From: Bacteroidota bacterium
Lineage (GTDB): Bacteria; Bacteroidota; Ignavibacteria; UBA10030; SZUA-254
Direction of reading: 5' to 3'
Assembly: GCA_020056225.1 (NCBI GenBank)
Contig: JAGVIE010000037.1
Span: 1-64,000, forward strand
DNA: 64,000 nucleotides
The notes below the pieces were generated by a model. The model was given only the letters and a program-made list of their open reading frames with translations. It was not told the origin of the DNA and did not search any database. Made by a program: the position numbers and the translations under genes. Shown here in pieces: positions 30,902 through 39,594 of the stretch (position 1 is the first letter of the stretch; each line of letters starts with the position of its first letter).

Positions 30902-32224
30902 TTAACGTTTCCCGATAGCAACGATGGCCCGTGACACGTCTCCACCGACCACCACGACCAGCCGATCGCTCACCGCCAACCCAGGATAACCAACGGTGCT
31001 CGACATGTTCAATTGAATCACTCTCCAGCTTAGTCCGTTGTAGTGGGCGATCAATCCAAAACCTCCTATCACGACAATATCGTTGCGGCTGTTGCCACGG
31101 ATCCGTTCCGTGTAGATGTTTGCACCAACGTTCATCTCCCTCCAGTTGCCAGTGCGGTTCTCGAACACACCATCTCCGGCAGTAAACAGCGGGAATCCGT
31201 TCGGCGTCCAGACCGAAACAACGTCACGTCCAGTGGTCCAGGCAACCGAATCGACCGTGCTCGAACTGACGATCTTCAGAATCTTTTTGTCTTGAGGAGT
31301 CCAGAATGAGGTAACCGCACAGTATACTTCTGTCCTGTTGGTAGTCGGGTTGAAGATTCCCCACGCATCCATGATGTCCGTCGTCGTCCCGCTCTCAAGC
31401 TTCTGCCAACTTGTGCCATTGAAATGCGCAATCCCACCACTCGTGCCAACAACGTAAAGGTTATTTGTTGAAATCCCCCAAAGCTTTTGAGCATACTGCC
31501 CTGTTGTCCAAATCGGATTTGGATTTCCGGGAAATGTGTTTATCCAGTACGGTGTTACATACTGGCTTGATCCATCCCACTTAAAGACACCGCCACCTGC
31601 AAACCAAATATTTGATTCTGAGAATATAAATACACCTTTGGGAATAAGAACTGAATTATATCCTTGTGGGGCTACCGCATAGAGGCGTATCAACTCCCAT
31701 CGCTTTCCATTCCACTTAGCAACACCATATGGTTCTGTCTCAAAATTTCCCGTCGAATCTTTTTTATAAATCTCACCAACAGCGTATGCGAGAGTATCAT
31801 TAATAATTGCTACATCATACAACACACTCGCATTACCGTCGCCCAACGTGTCAATCTCCCAAATGAAGTTGTGGCTTGTCGTGTCCATCGTGATAATTGT
31901 AAGTGCATCGCTGGAGTCAAATACTATTGCACCATCGAGACGGTATGCTTTGTAAGTGTAGGTATGTTTTGGAAGAAGTGAGTCGCTGAATATCAGTGTA
32001 TCACGTGTATTGGCACTTAAGATCGTTTTACCATTAAGCTTTAGTGAGAAACTGCTCGGCTTGTTGTCGTTAGAAAGGATAACATGAATAGACGCATCCG
32101 TCACATCGATGTCTTCAGCACTCAGCCAAATGCTTTTTACATAAGGCTCAGTCCCTTTATCCCTGCAAGCTGTCAGGGCAAATAGGATCAAGATTACCGA
32201 TATGATAATAGTCTGGAATCTCAT
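30902..32224 (-). CDS. lipoprotein of the 'ASVLYDVAIINDT' beta-propeller family
   Basis: A 440-residue lipoprotein (LFALTAC lipobox). An N-terminal Ig-like domain (~35-110) is followed by propeller-like repeats: NASVLYDVAIINDTLAYAVG, YGVAKWNGKRWELI, NNLYVVGTSGGIAHFNGTSW, WTTGRDVVSVWTPNG. This family is abundant in Ignavibacteria-type genomes and is often mis-named 'glucosyltransferase'; no transferase motif is visible. The part coding the C-terminal third (30.9-31.45 kb) is visibly richer in GC than the rest of the gene. Confidence 0.75.
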   Translation of the reverse strand: MRFQTIIISVILILFALTACRDKGTEPYVKSIWLSAEDIDVTDASIHVILSNDNKPSSFSLKLNGKTILSANTRDTLIFSDSLLPKHTYTYKAYRLDGAIVFDSSDALTIITMDTTSHNFIWEIDTLGDGNASVLYDVAIINDTLAYAVGEIYKKDSTGNFETEPYGVAKWNGKRWELIRLYAVAPQGYNSVLIPKGVFIFSESNIWFAGGGVFKWDGSSQYVTPYWINTFPGNPNPIWTTGQYAQKLWGISTNNLYVVGTSGGIAHFNGTSWQKLESGTTTDIMDAWGIFNPTTNRTEVYCAVTSFWTPQDKKILKIVSSSTVDSVAWTTGRDVVSVWTPNGFPLFTAGDGVFENRTGNWREMNVGANIYTERIRGNSRNDIVVIGGFGLIAHYNGLSWRVIQLNMSSTVGYPGLAVSDRLVVVVGGDVSRAIVAIGKR

Positions 32225-32293
32225 ACATTAACTTCCACGGTTTCGGGAGTATTGTACAAAAGATATTCTTAAGTATCAAGCTTTTCGTTGAGT

Positions 32294-32322
32294 TTGTTTC
32301 TTTTTCAGACTTTGCGTATATT
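32294..32322 (+). promoter_or_regulatory. sigma-70-type promoter of the TPR gene
   Basis: TTGTTT (32294-32299), 17-nt spacer, TATATT (32317-32322), 49 nt before the ATG at 32371, with AAGGAG in front of the start. Confidence 0.6.
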
Positions 32323-32370
32323 TTGACCAAGTTTTAGAACAATCTTTTAACGTCCCCATAAGGAGTTTAC

Positions 32371-33528
32371 ATGAAAAATTATACAATTTTAGCAATCCTC
32401 GTGTTTGTTCTCTCAATTATATTATTCACGGGATTTCAGTGCGCATCTCAGGAGATGACAAGCGCGAAGCTTTACATCCAGCGATCCGACTGGGAGAGCG
32501 CCGAGAAGTGGCTTGCACAAGAAGTTGAAAAAAATCCAACCAACGCCGAAGCATGGTGGCTACTCGGCAACGCAAGAATGCAGCGCGCCAATTATACGGG
32601 CTCCATTGAAGCATACGATGCCTCGTTGAAAAGCAGTAATGAGTTCGCCGAAAAAATCGGCCAGGCAAAAAAATATATCTGGAGCCAGGCATTGAATCAA
32701 GGAGTTGGGTTGTACAATAAAAGCATCAACGCATCACCCGACAGCGCAACGATGCTCTTGAAGCAAGCCGTAGAAAGTTATAAATTAGCTGTGACCGTCA
32801 ACCCGGATAGCGTAGTCACATATCAAAATCTTGCAGTCGCTTATCACGCGCTCGGAAATACCGATGACGAGATCGTTACAATTAAAGAGGCATTGAAACG
32901 GAGAGAGTCATCGTCTCTTCATATTTCCCTCATCAATGTATATCTACAGAGAGCGCAGGATGAGGAAGCAAAGAGCAACAAAGCCGGAACAACTGAAAAT
33001 TATAACACCGCTATAGACGCCATCATCGCGGCACGCAAGTACGATCCCGAAAACTCGGAACTCCTTGCAACTATGATCGACATCTACGTTCGTGTCGGTA
33101 GGGCAAACGAAGCTAAACCTTACATCAGGGAAGCCATCATAAAAGACCCCACCAACAAAGTGTTCCAATACGATCTCGGCGTACTTCTGATGCAGACAGA
33201 TTCGCTTAATGAAGCTATTACTCATTTCGAGAATGCGCTCAAAGTCGATCCGAATTATGAAGTCGCTCTTCAGAATATCGGCGTTACGTACATGCGGGTG
33301 GGCGACAAGATGAAACAAGCGGCACAATCCAGCGACATGAAAAAGAACATCGATAAATCGTACGTTGAAAAATTCAAGAAGGCAAGCGAATATTTCAAAC
33401 AATTATCCGAAGTAAAACCTGACGATGCAAATGCCTTCGATCTTTTGGCTTCAGCTTATGCGAATTCCAATATGGTAAAGGAAGCGAAAGAAGCGCTCGA
33501 AAAAGCAGATTCACTCAGAAAGAAATAA
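32371..33528 (+). CDS. TPR-repeat lipoprotein
   Basis: A 385-residue protein with a lipoprotein-like N-terminus (IILFTGFQC) and TPR repeats over nearly its full length: AEKWLAQEVEKNPTNAEAWWLLG, YKLAVTVNPDSVVTYQNLAVAYHALG, ITHFENALKVDPNYEVALQNIGVTYMRVG, YFKQLSEVKPDDANAFDLLASAYA. TPRs are protein-binding scaffolds, here on the periplasmic or outer-membrane side. A good ribosome site (AAGGAG) and promoter lie upstream and a terminator downstream, so it is monocistronic. Partner unknown. Confidence 0.85.
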   Translation: MKNYTILAILVFVLSIILFTGFQCASQEMTSAKLYIQRSDWESAEKWLAQEVEKNPTNAEAWWLLGNARMQRANYTGSIEAYDASLKSSNEFAEKIGQAKKYIWSQALNQGVGLYNKSINASPDSATMLLKQAVESYKLAVTVNPDSVVTYQNLAVAYHALGNTDDEIVTIKEALKRRESSSLHISLINVYLQRAQDEEAKSNKAGTTENYNTAIDAIIAARKYDPENSELLATMIDIYVRVGRANEAKPYIREAIIKDPTNKVFQYDLGVLLMQTDSLNEAITHFENALKVDPNYEVALQNIGVTYMRVGDKMKQAAQSSDMKKNIDKSYVEKFKKASEYFKQLSEVKPDDANAFDLLASAYANSNMVKEAKEALEKADSLRKK

Positions 33529-33543
33529 CTCACAAGAATTTCA

Positions 33544-33582
33544 ATGCCCTTCATCAATAAACGATGGAGGGCATTTTCATTT
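33544..33582 (+). terminator. terminator of the TPR gene
   Basis: Stem ATGCCCT-T-CATC / GATG-G-AGGGCAT, followed by TTTTCATTTT. It lies between the TPR gene and the DUF3467 gene. Confidence 0.8.
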
Positions 33583-33602
33583 TATCAGGAAAGAAGAAAA
33601 TT

Positions 33603-33932
33603 ATGGCTAACCCGAATCAACCACCGACACAGCAGATCAGCATAGAATTAGGCGAGAAAGAAGCCGAAGGTATTTACTCTAACCTGGCTATCATCACGCA
33701 CTCGCCGGCTGAGTTTGTAATAGATTTCACACGCGTTTTACCCGGCGTGCCGAAAGCTAAAGTACATGCCAGGATCATTACAACGCCCCAGCACGTAAAA
33801 TTGCTGTTGAACGCTTTGAGAGATAACATCGAAAAGTTCGAGAAGACTTTCGGTGAGATAAAAATTCAGGGTGAACCAACGCCCGGCGGGTTCGGCTTTC
33901 AACCGCCAACTACAGGCGATAAGGTACACTGA
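33603..33932 (+). CDS. DUF3467 family protein
   Basis: 109 residues from ATG 33603 (ribosome site AGGAAAGAAG). The sequence is typical of DUF3467: ISIELGEKEAEGIYSNLAIITHSPAEFVIDFTRVLPGVPKAKVHARIITTPQHVKLLL. The family is widespread and of unknown function, predicted small alpha/beta. It stands alone with its own terminator at 33985-34018. Confidence 0.9.
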   Translation: MANPNQPPTQQISIELGEKEAEGIYSNLAIITHSPAEFVIDFTRVLPGVPKAKVHARIITTPQHVKLLLNALRDNIEKFEKTFGEIKIQGEPTPGGFGFQPPTTGDKVH

Positions 33933-33984
33933 GTTCAATAGGGAATCTTAAATCGGGAAAGTTTTTGTAGCTTAAATTTCATCG

Positions 33985-34018
33985 TACCGGATATCTGTCA
34001 TTCGATATCCGGGTTTTG
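33985..34018 (+). terminator. terminator of the DUF3467 gene
   Basis: Perfect 9-bp stem CCGGATATC / GATATCCGG with an 8-nt loop, followed by GTTTTGATCTT. Confidence 0.75.
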
Positions 34019-34026
34019 ATCTTACA

Positions 34027-35418
34027 TTATAATATGTACTTAGTCAAATCTTTATTTTTCATTATATTCGCGAGTTGTTCGGATACCATCTCCTTCGTGA
34101 CCATAATAGTTTTTCCTACGTACTTATCAGGGGCATCAAAAAGCACTTCCTCCAAAAGTGTCGTCATTATTGTATGAAGCCGGCGTGCCCCGATGTTTTC
34201 AACCTGTTCGTTTACCTCTGCGGCTAATTTTGCTATCTCCTTTACAGCTTCCGGCGTAAACTTGAGATCGACACCCTCAGTTTCAAGTAATGCAGAATAT
34301 TGTTTGAGGAGAGCATTCTGAGGCAGTGTTAGAATTTTTACAAAATCATCAACAGTTAAACTTTCCAGCTCGACACGAATTGGAAACCTGCCTTGAAGTT
34401 CTGGAATAAGGTCGGATGGCTTGGATATATGAAAAGCTCCTGAGGCGATGAAAAGTACATGGTCTGTTTTTACACTGCCATATTTTGTGAGAACCGTGCT
34501 TCCTTCGACAACCGGCAATAAGTCCCGCTGAACTCCTTCTCTTGAAACATCGGGACCGGAAGAATGCCCCCGGTCTCCGGCGATCTTATCGATCTCATCT
34601 ATAAAAACGATTCCCGAATTCTCAACACGTTCCAGCGCGTCTTTCACGATTGATTCCGTGTCGAGCAGTTTTTGGGTTTCTTCCTGAATCAGAATACTCC
34701 GGGCTTCGGCGATAGTCATCTTGCGCTTCTTTGTTTTTTTAGGGAGGATATTCCCGAACATCTCCTGGATATTCATTCCCATTTCTTCCACATTGAACGG
34801 ACCGAATACCTGCATCGCGGGAAGCTGGCTTGTGGTAACATCCATTTCAATGATGCGGTCTTCAAGTTCGCCTGCACGAAGTTTCTCGCTGAATTTATCG
34901 CGGGTCGATTTATGTTCATTGTTCATCGCATTATCTTCTATAACAGCGGTCAATTCTTGATGCGTTCCGCGGCGAACGGGCGGCACGAGGATATCGAGAA
35001 TGCGCTCTTCACAGAGGCGCCCTGCTTTATCCTGAACTTCCGATGCCTTCTCGTTTTTTAACATGTTCACAGCAAACTCTGTAAGATCACGAATCATCGA
35101 TTCAACATCGCGCCCGACATAACCGACCTCCGTAAACTTCGATGCTTCAACCTTGATGAAGGGAGCGTTCACTAATTTCGAGAGACGGCGAGCGATCTCG
35201 GTTTTTCCAACTCCGGTGGGACCGATCATAATTATGTTGTTCGGCATGATTTCTTCACGAAGAGTTTCCGAAGTCTGCAAACGCCGCCATCGATTGCGAA
35301 TGGCAATAGCAACCGATTTTTTCGCCGCATGTTGTCCGATGATATATTTGTCAAGCTCCCGCACAATCTCGCGCGGAGTCAATTCCTGCAATATTTCTTT
35401 CTTGATTTTTTTTGTCAT
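34027..35418 (-). CDS. hslU: HslU, ATPase of the HslUV protease
   Basis: 463 residues. AAA+ unfoldase that feeds proteins to HslV. N-terminal [17 protein letters not shown], Walker [15 protein letters not shown], pore loop region, I-domain (~residues 110-240), Walker [14 protein letters not shown], sensor motif [26 protein letters not shown], sensor 2 GARRLHTIM, and the C-terminal KYIL tail that docks into HslV. The start overlaps the hslV stop by one base (TAATG). Confidence 0.97.
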   Translation of the reverse strand: MTKKIKKEILQELTPREIVRELDKYIIGQHAAKKSVAIAIRNRWRRLQTSETLREEIMPNNIIMIGPTGVGKTEIARRLSKLVNAPFIKVEASKFTEVGYVGRDVESMIRDLTEFAVNMLKNEKASEVQDKAGRLCEERILDILVPPVRRGTHQELTAVIEDNAMNNEHKSTRDKFSEKLRAGELEDRIIEMDVTTSQLPAMQVFGPFNVEEMGMNIQEMFGNILPKKTKKRKMTIAEARSILIQEETQKLLDTESIVKDALERVENSGIVFIDEIDKIAGDRGHSSGPDVSREGVQRDLLPVVEGSTVLTKYGSVKTDHVLFIASGAFHISKPSDLIPELQGRFPIRVELESLTVDDFVKILTLPQNALLKQYSALLETEGVDLKFTPEAVKEIAKLAAEVNEQVENIGARRLHTIMTTLLEEVLFDAPDKYVGKTIMVTKEMVSEQLANIMKNKDLTKYIL

Positions 35419-35954
35419 TACAATTCTTCGATTATAATATTTTTATTTGTAAAGATGCATATATCTGCGGCAGCTTCCAGCGATAATTTAACTATTTCCG
35501 GCGCGGCAAGATTCGAATGTTTTCTAAGTATTCTGGCTGCCGACAAAGCATAATTACCGCCCGACCCGATCGCTACAATTCCGTCATCCGGCTCAACAAT
35601 CTCTCCCGTTCCGGAAATAATCAGCGCCTGTTCCTTATCCAGCACTGCTAGAAGAGCTTCGAGCTGTCTGAGATACTTATCCGTACGCCAATTTTTTGCC
35701 AGCTCGACTGCCGCGCGCAGGAGATTTCCGTGATACTGCTGGAGCCGCTCTTCAAATCGTTCGAAGAGTGTAAACGCATCGGCAGCAGCGCCGGCAAAAC
35801 CTGCAAGAACGGTATCATTGTAAATTTTCCTTACCTTACGGGCGCCTTGCTTCATGATGGCATTACCTACGGTTACCTGACCATCACCGCCGATGACGGT
35901 TTTTCCGTTATGGGTAAGACCGATGACTGTTGTAGAATGAAAGATTTGTGGCAT
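35418..35954 (-). CDS. hslV: HslV, peptidase of the HslUV protease
   Basis: 178 residues, proteasome-like Ntn hydrolase. The catalytic threonine is the first T of [10 protein letters not shown] at residue 8, so seven residues (MPQIFHS) must be removed; most relatives lose only Met or a short propeptide. [33 protein letters not shown], and [12 protein letters not shown] are all family signatures. It is directly upstream of hslU in a two-gene unit, with rpoN 24 nt further upstream. Confidence 0.97.
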   Translation of the reverse strand: MPQIFHSTTVIGLTHNGKTVIGGDGQVTVGNAIMKQGARKVRKIYNDTVLAGFAGAAADAFTLFERFEERLQQYHGNLLRAAVELAKNWRTDKYLRQLEALLAVLDKEQALIISGTGEIVEPDDGIVAIGSGGNYALSAARILRKHSNLAAPEIVKLSLEAAADICIFTNKNIIIEEL

Positions 35955-35977
35955 AATATATTATTGTAAGATATTGA

Positions 35978-37435
35978 TTAGATTTTTCTTCGGAGGCGGG
36001 CAACAGGTATCTTCATAGCTTCACGATACTTTGCCACCGTCCTGCGTGCTATATTCAATCCGTCGTTATTCAAAATTTCAGCTATACGATCGTCACTGAG
36101 AGGATGATTCGGATCCTCAGCTTCAATAATTCCCCTGATGGTTTTCTTCACTTCCTTATTCGAAACTTCTTCGCCCGATGATGTCGTCAGTTTATCGCTG
36201 AAGAAATGCCGCAGCTCAAATACTCCATATTCTGTTTGAACATATTTACCGTTGACTACCCTGCTGATCGTGGAGATATCCATTCTGATAACTTCGGCAA
36301 TATCCTTGTAAATCATCGGTCTCAGGTTCTCACCGGTCTCAAAAAATGCTTTTTGCTTTTCAACTATAGTCCGCATTACTCTCATCATAGTATCGCGGCG
36401 CTGGTTGATGGATGCGATGAACCATTTAGCGGCTTCAAATCGTTTTCTTATAAAATCTTTTACCCCATCGGCATTGCCGGATTTATTTTTTTTAGACATC
36501 AGGTCTTTATATCCGCGATTTATCCGTAAAAAAGGCACGCTCCGGTCATTCAACTGAACGATAAAATCGTCATCATCTCGTTCGACGGTAAAATCGGGGA
36601 CAATGTAATTTTGCTGTGCAGTGAATTGCCCTTCTCCCGGTTTCGGATTGAGCTTATGTATCAAATCTAGGATTAGTTTTAATTGATCGGTCGTGATGTT
36701 GAGATTCTTCGAAAGCTCCTCGTAATGTTTCATCGTGAAATCTTCGAAGTGGTCGCGCAATATTTTCAATGCCTGTTCCGTAACCGTAGAATTTATTTCA
36801 GAGATTTCGAGTTGGACGATGAGACACTCTTGCAATGTCCTTGCGCCGATTCCCGGTGGATCGAGTTTCTGAATCATCTTTAAAATTTCATCGCCGCGCT
36901 CCGGAGTGATCGAGAGACCTTTTGATAAATTTAAATCCTGTATTATAAGGCTAAGTTCTCTTCGGAGATAACCGTCTTCATCTATGTTACCGACTATTTC
37001 TTCACATAACAATTTTTCATCCGGCGTCAAATCGAGCATCGTGATCTGATCCATCAGTTTTTGTGTTAATGTCACCTCCGCAGGTTGTGGAAATTCATCT
37101 CTTTCCTCATCGCTGCCCGATATCGCATGAGTTTTATAGCCCTCGAGATTATCATTCATGAAATCTTCGAATGTATAACCATCTTCGCTCGATGACGTTT
37201 CTTTTTCAGCTGTTTTTGTTTGCTCCGGTAATTCGGCAACCTCTTCTTCTTTCGATTCTTCCTGCTCTTGAACCGGTTCCATCTCATCGACCTCTTCAAG
37301 CAGAGGATTCAGCTCCAGTTCGGCTTTTATTCTCTGCTCAAGAGCAAGCACCGGCAACTGCAATAATTGCAAATACTGAACCTGTTGAGGGGTCAGCTTC
37401 ATTTGCATTGTTTGTCGTTGAGATAGATTTAACAT
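35978..37435 (-). CDS. rpoN: RNA polymerase sigma-54 factor
   Basis: 485 residues. The N-terminal activator-interacting region is glutamine/leucine-rich (RQTMQMKLTPQQVQYLQLLQLPVLALEQRI), followed by an acidic linker, the core-binding domain (QKLMDQITMLDL, NIDEDGYL, LDPPGIGARTLQECL), the HTH (PMIYKDIAEVIRMDISTISRVVNGKY) and the RpoN box ARRTVAKYREAMKIP. It needs AAA+ activators, none of which is encoded here. It lies upstream of hslV on the same strand. Confidence 0.97.
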   Translation of the reverse strand: MLNLSQRQTMQMKLTPQQVQYLQLLQLPVLALEQRIKAELELNPLLEEVDEMEPVQEQEESKEEEVAELPEQTKTAEKETSSSEDGYTFEDFMNDNLEGYKTHAISGSDEERDEFPQPAEVTLTQKLMDQITMLDLTPDEKLLCEEIVGNIDEDGYLRRELSLIIQDLNLSKGLSITPERGDEILKMIQKLDPPGIGARTLQECLIVQLEISEINSTVTEQALKILRDHFEDFTMKHYEELSKNLNITTDQLKLILDLIHKLNPKPGEGQFTAQQNYIVPDFTVERDDDDFIVQLNDRSVPFLRINRGYKDLMSKKNKSGNADGVKDFIRKRFEAAKWFIASINQRRDTMMRVMRTIVEKQKAFFETGENLRPMIYKDIAEVIRMDISTISRVVNGKYVQTEYGVFELRHFFSDKLTTSSGEEVSNKEVKKTIRGIIEAEDPNHPLSDDRIAEILNNDGLNIARRTVAKYREAMKIPVARLRRKI

Positions 37436-37462
37436 TAGTATAAAATATTTAGCATGAAATAA

Positions 37463-38038
37463 TTATCTGGATTCATTACGCCGTCGGCATTCTTCTCGGA
37501 ATTCATCATACCAGCTTTCACCGTATTTTCTGATCAAAGCATCTTTCAAATAATCTGATAACCTGATATTTTTTGTCCGGCCGTTCTCGCGCGCAGTAAA
37601 ACATTCCGTTATATTTTCGTCGCGCAATCGTTCCGGTGTGTTTGCAGATATCCGTATCGGAAATAAATGGCACGAAATCGGTTTCCGCCACGATATCTCG
37701 CCTTTTACATACGCTTGCTCGATCGAACATCGCGCGATTCCATTATCATAAAAAACAAAAACACAATCTTTTTGGCCGATACAGACCGTAGTAAAAGCGC
37801 CGGGGTTACCTTCAATGGCACCTACAGTATCCATTACTTTCAGATGTTGTTCCGGTAAATATTGTCGGGCGTATGGAATAGTTTTGCGGAGTTCGTCCAC
37901 TTCATCGTCTCGAACCGGAGCGCCTCTGCCGCCGGAGAGCGTACAGCAAGCACCTTTACACCGTGCAACATCACAAGCGAAGTATTCTGAAGCTATATTA
38001 TCTTCAATAAATGATTCGCTGATTTTAAATACTGCCAT
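37463..38038 (-). CDS. DUF3109 family cysteine-rich protein
   Basis: 191 residues with a cysteine array: FACDVARCKGACC near residue 22-32, VCIGQKDC at ~86-92, ARCSIEQ, SCHLFPIR and ECF. This is the DUF3109 pattern, related to the YkgJ-type zinc/iron-cluster proteins; the cysteines probably bind a metal cluster. Function unknown. It sits between dprA and rpoN on the minus strand, 27 nt upstream of rpoN. Confidence 0.88.
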   Translation of the reverse strand: MAVFKISESFIEDNIASEYFACDVARCKGACCTLSGGRGAPVRDDEVDELRKTIPYARQYLPEQHLKVMDTVGAIEGNPGAFTTVCIGQKDCVFVFYDNGIARCSIEQAYVKGEISWRKPISCHLFPIRISANTPERLRDENITECFTARENGRTKNIRLSDYLKDALIRKYGESWYDEFREECRRRNESR

Positions 38039-38138
38039 ATATAATACGAAAGTTTTTCATAAGGAAAAAATTCTAAACCCAATTCTTTGTCTATAGTAAT
38101 ATATTAATTCGTAAATAACTTTATTGCCTTCGGATTGT

Positions 38139-39263
38139 TCACAATCTGACAAACATTTTCCCCGGCAACTGCTTCACCAATCCTTTGAATTCGAGGCTGA
38201 GTAAATTGACCAGAACATCCGCAGTTGACATCTTCGTGGTTTCGGCGATACTGTCGATATGAGATGGATGTTCAGTGATAATATCAAAAATTGATTTTTC
38301 GAAAAGGCTTAACTCCGGTTCCGCCTTCAATTCTTCGTTCTCTCCCTTTTTCAGTATAGGCTTGAGTTTTGTAAGGAGTTCAGATACAATATCTTCTATG
38401 TTTTCGACGAGTTTAGCTCTGCCTTCTTTTATCAAAGCATGACAACCGCGGCTGACCTTCGACCCGACTTGCCCCGGCACAGCGAACACTTCGCGGTTTT
38501 GATCAAGCGCAGTGTTTGCAGTTATCATCGCGCCGCCGTTTATATCGGTCTCGATGATCAGCGTTCCTAAAGATAAACCGCTGATGATACGATTCCGGCG
38601 CGGAAAATTCACAGCATCCGGTTTTGCGCCAAGTTCATATTCAGAAATCATAGCTCCACGCTCTGCAATACGCTCGCTTAATATTTTGTTCTCAGGAGGA
38701 TAGAGAACATCTAATCCGGAACCGATGACTGCGATCGTTCGACCGCCCGCTTTTAATGCAGCATTATGTACGATCGTATCAATTCCTCTCGCAAGCCCGC
38801 TGGTAATAGTTATTCCGAGCTTCACTAATCCTTGTGTAAATTTTTCCGCGATCCTGACGCCATACTCCGATGGATTGCGCGTCCCGACAATGGCAATAGC
38901 ATATTTATCCGTCTCGTTCAATTCACCATTCATAAAGAAAAATGGCGGCGGGTCATAAATCTTTTTCAAGAGATCAGGATATTGTTTATCCCAGATTGTA
39001 ATAATGCGGCTATCGATATGATTAAGTTTCGATAACTGCTTCTCGGCATACTTCTCGGCTTCTTTGATTTTCGTACTGCGGATGTAGTGCACAATTGAAG
39101 AAGCAAGTTTTTCGGTGAAACCATCGATGGCAACGATCTCTCTTGCAGAAGCTTTGAGTACAGAAGAAGGATTACCGAAATGGGTTATTAATGTCCGCAA
39201 CCTGTGGGATCCAACGTTGGGAACCTGAGTAAGAACAAGTAAATCATATATCGAGAACATCAA
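38139..39263 (-). CDS. dprA: DNA-processing protein DprA
   Basis: 374 residues. Loads RecA on incoming single-stranded DNA during transformation. N-terminal helix-hairpin-helix/SAM-like part (LTQVPNVGSHRLRTLITHFG), Rossmann-like DNA-binding fold (AIVGTRNPSEYG, ITSGLARGIDTIVHNAAL, IAVIGSGLDVLYPPEN, FPRRNRIISGLSLGTLIIE), and a C-terminal winged-helix (HPSHIDSIAETTKMSTADVLVNLL). Complete length. It is the only competence gene in the window. Confidence 0.95.
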   Translation of the reverse strand: MMFSIYDLLVLTQVPNVGSHRLRTLITHFGNPSSVLKASAREIVAIDGFTEKLASSIVHYIRSTKIKEAEKYAEKQLSKLNHIDSRIITIWDKQYPDLLKKIYDPPPFFFMNGELNETDKYAIAIVGTRNPSEYGVRIAEKFTQGLVKLGITITSGLARGIDTIVHNAALKAGGRTIAVIGSGLDVLYPPENKILSERIAERGAMISEYELGAKPDAVNFPRRNRIISGLSLGTLIIETDINGGAMITANTALDQNREVFAVPGQVGSKVSRGCHALIKEGRAKLVENIEDIVSELLTKLKPILKKGENEELKAEPELSLFEKSIFDIITEHPSHIDSIAETTKMSTADVLVNLLSLEFKGLVKQLPGKMFVRL

Positions 39264-39317
39264 CTATCTCCCTTGACCAGTTAAAAAGCTCCATCTTTTC
39301 ATCACTCCATGATATGT

Positions 39318-39590
39318 CTACTCCACGACTTCGAATCCATCGACAACCGCGACAATTACAGAATGAACCGGAGCTTTTTTATTTTTGATCACCTGCGCGG
39401 CACTCTGACCTTCCTGAACTACGAGAACCGTGTCGCCAACGCCTGCATCTACCGAATCGAGCGCCAATAAATCCCTTCCGATTAGTTTTCCGTTAAGGTC
39501 TACCGGCTGAACAATCAGAATTTTTTGTCCTTTAAGGTGTTCGTTCTTTTGTGTAGCTACGATCGTTCCGATAACCTTGCAAAGTGTCAT
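39318..39590 (-). CDS. EutN/CcmL-family microcompartment vertex protein
   Basis: 90 residues, a BMC-P (bacterial microcompartment pentamer) protein: CKVIGTIVATQKNEHLKGQKILIVQPVD, LLALDSVDAGVGDTVLVVQEG, IVAVVDGFEV. These pentamers cap the vertices of protein-shelled organelles. No BMC-H or BMC-T shell protein is encoded in the window. It starts 4 nt after the stop of the upstream phosphohexomutase gene and precedes dprA, so it is probably co-transcribed with housekeeping genes. A DeoC with an encapsulation-peptide-like N-terminus is encoded at 56711. Confidence 0.92.
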   Translation of the reverse strand: MTLCKVIGTIVATQKNEHLKGQKILIVQPVDLNGKLIGRDLLALDSVDAGVGDTVLVVQEGQSAAQVIKNKKAPVHSVIVAVVDGFEVVE

Positions 39591-39594
39591 TCTC

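Noticed and set aside
30902-32224. Glucosyltransferase annotation for the propeller lipoprotein
   Set aside because: No glycosyltransferase motif is visible; the repeats fit a beta-propeller.
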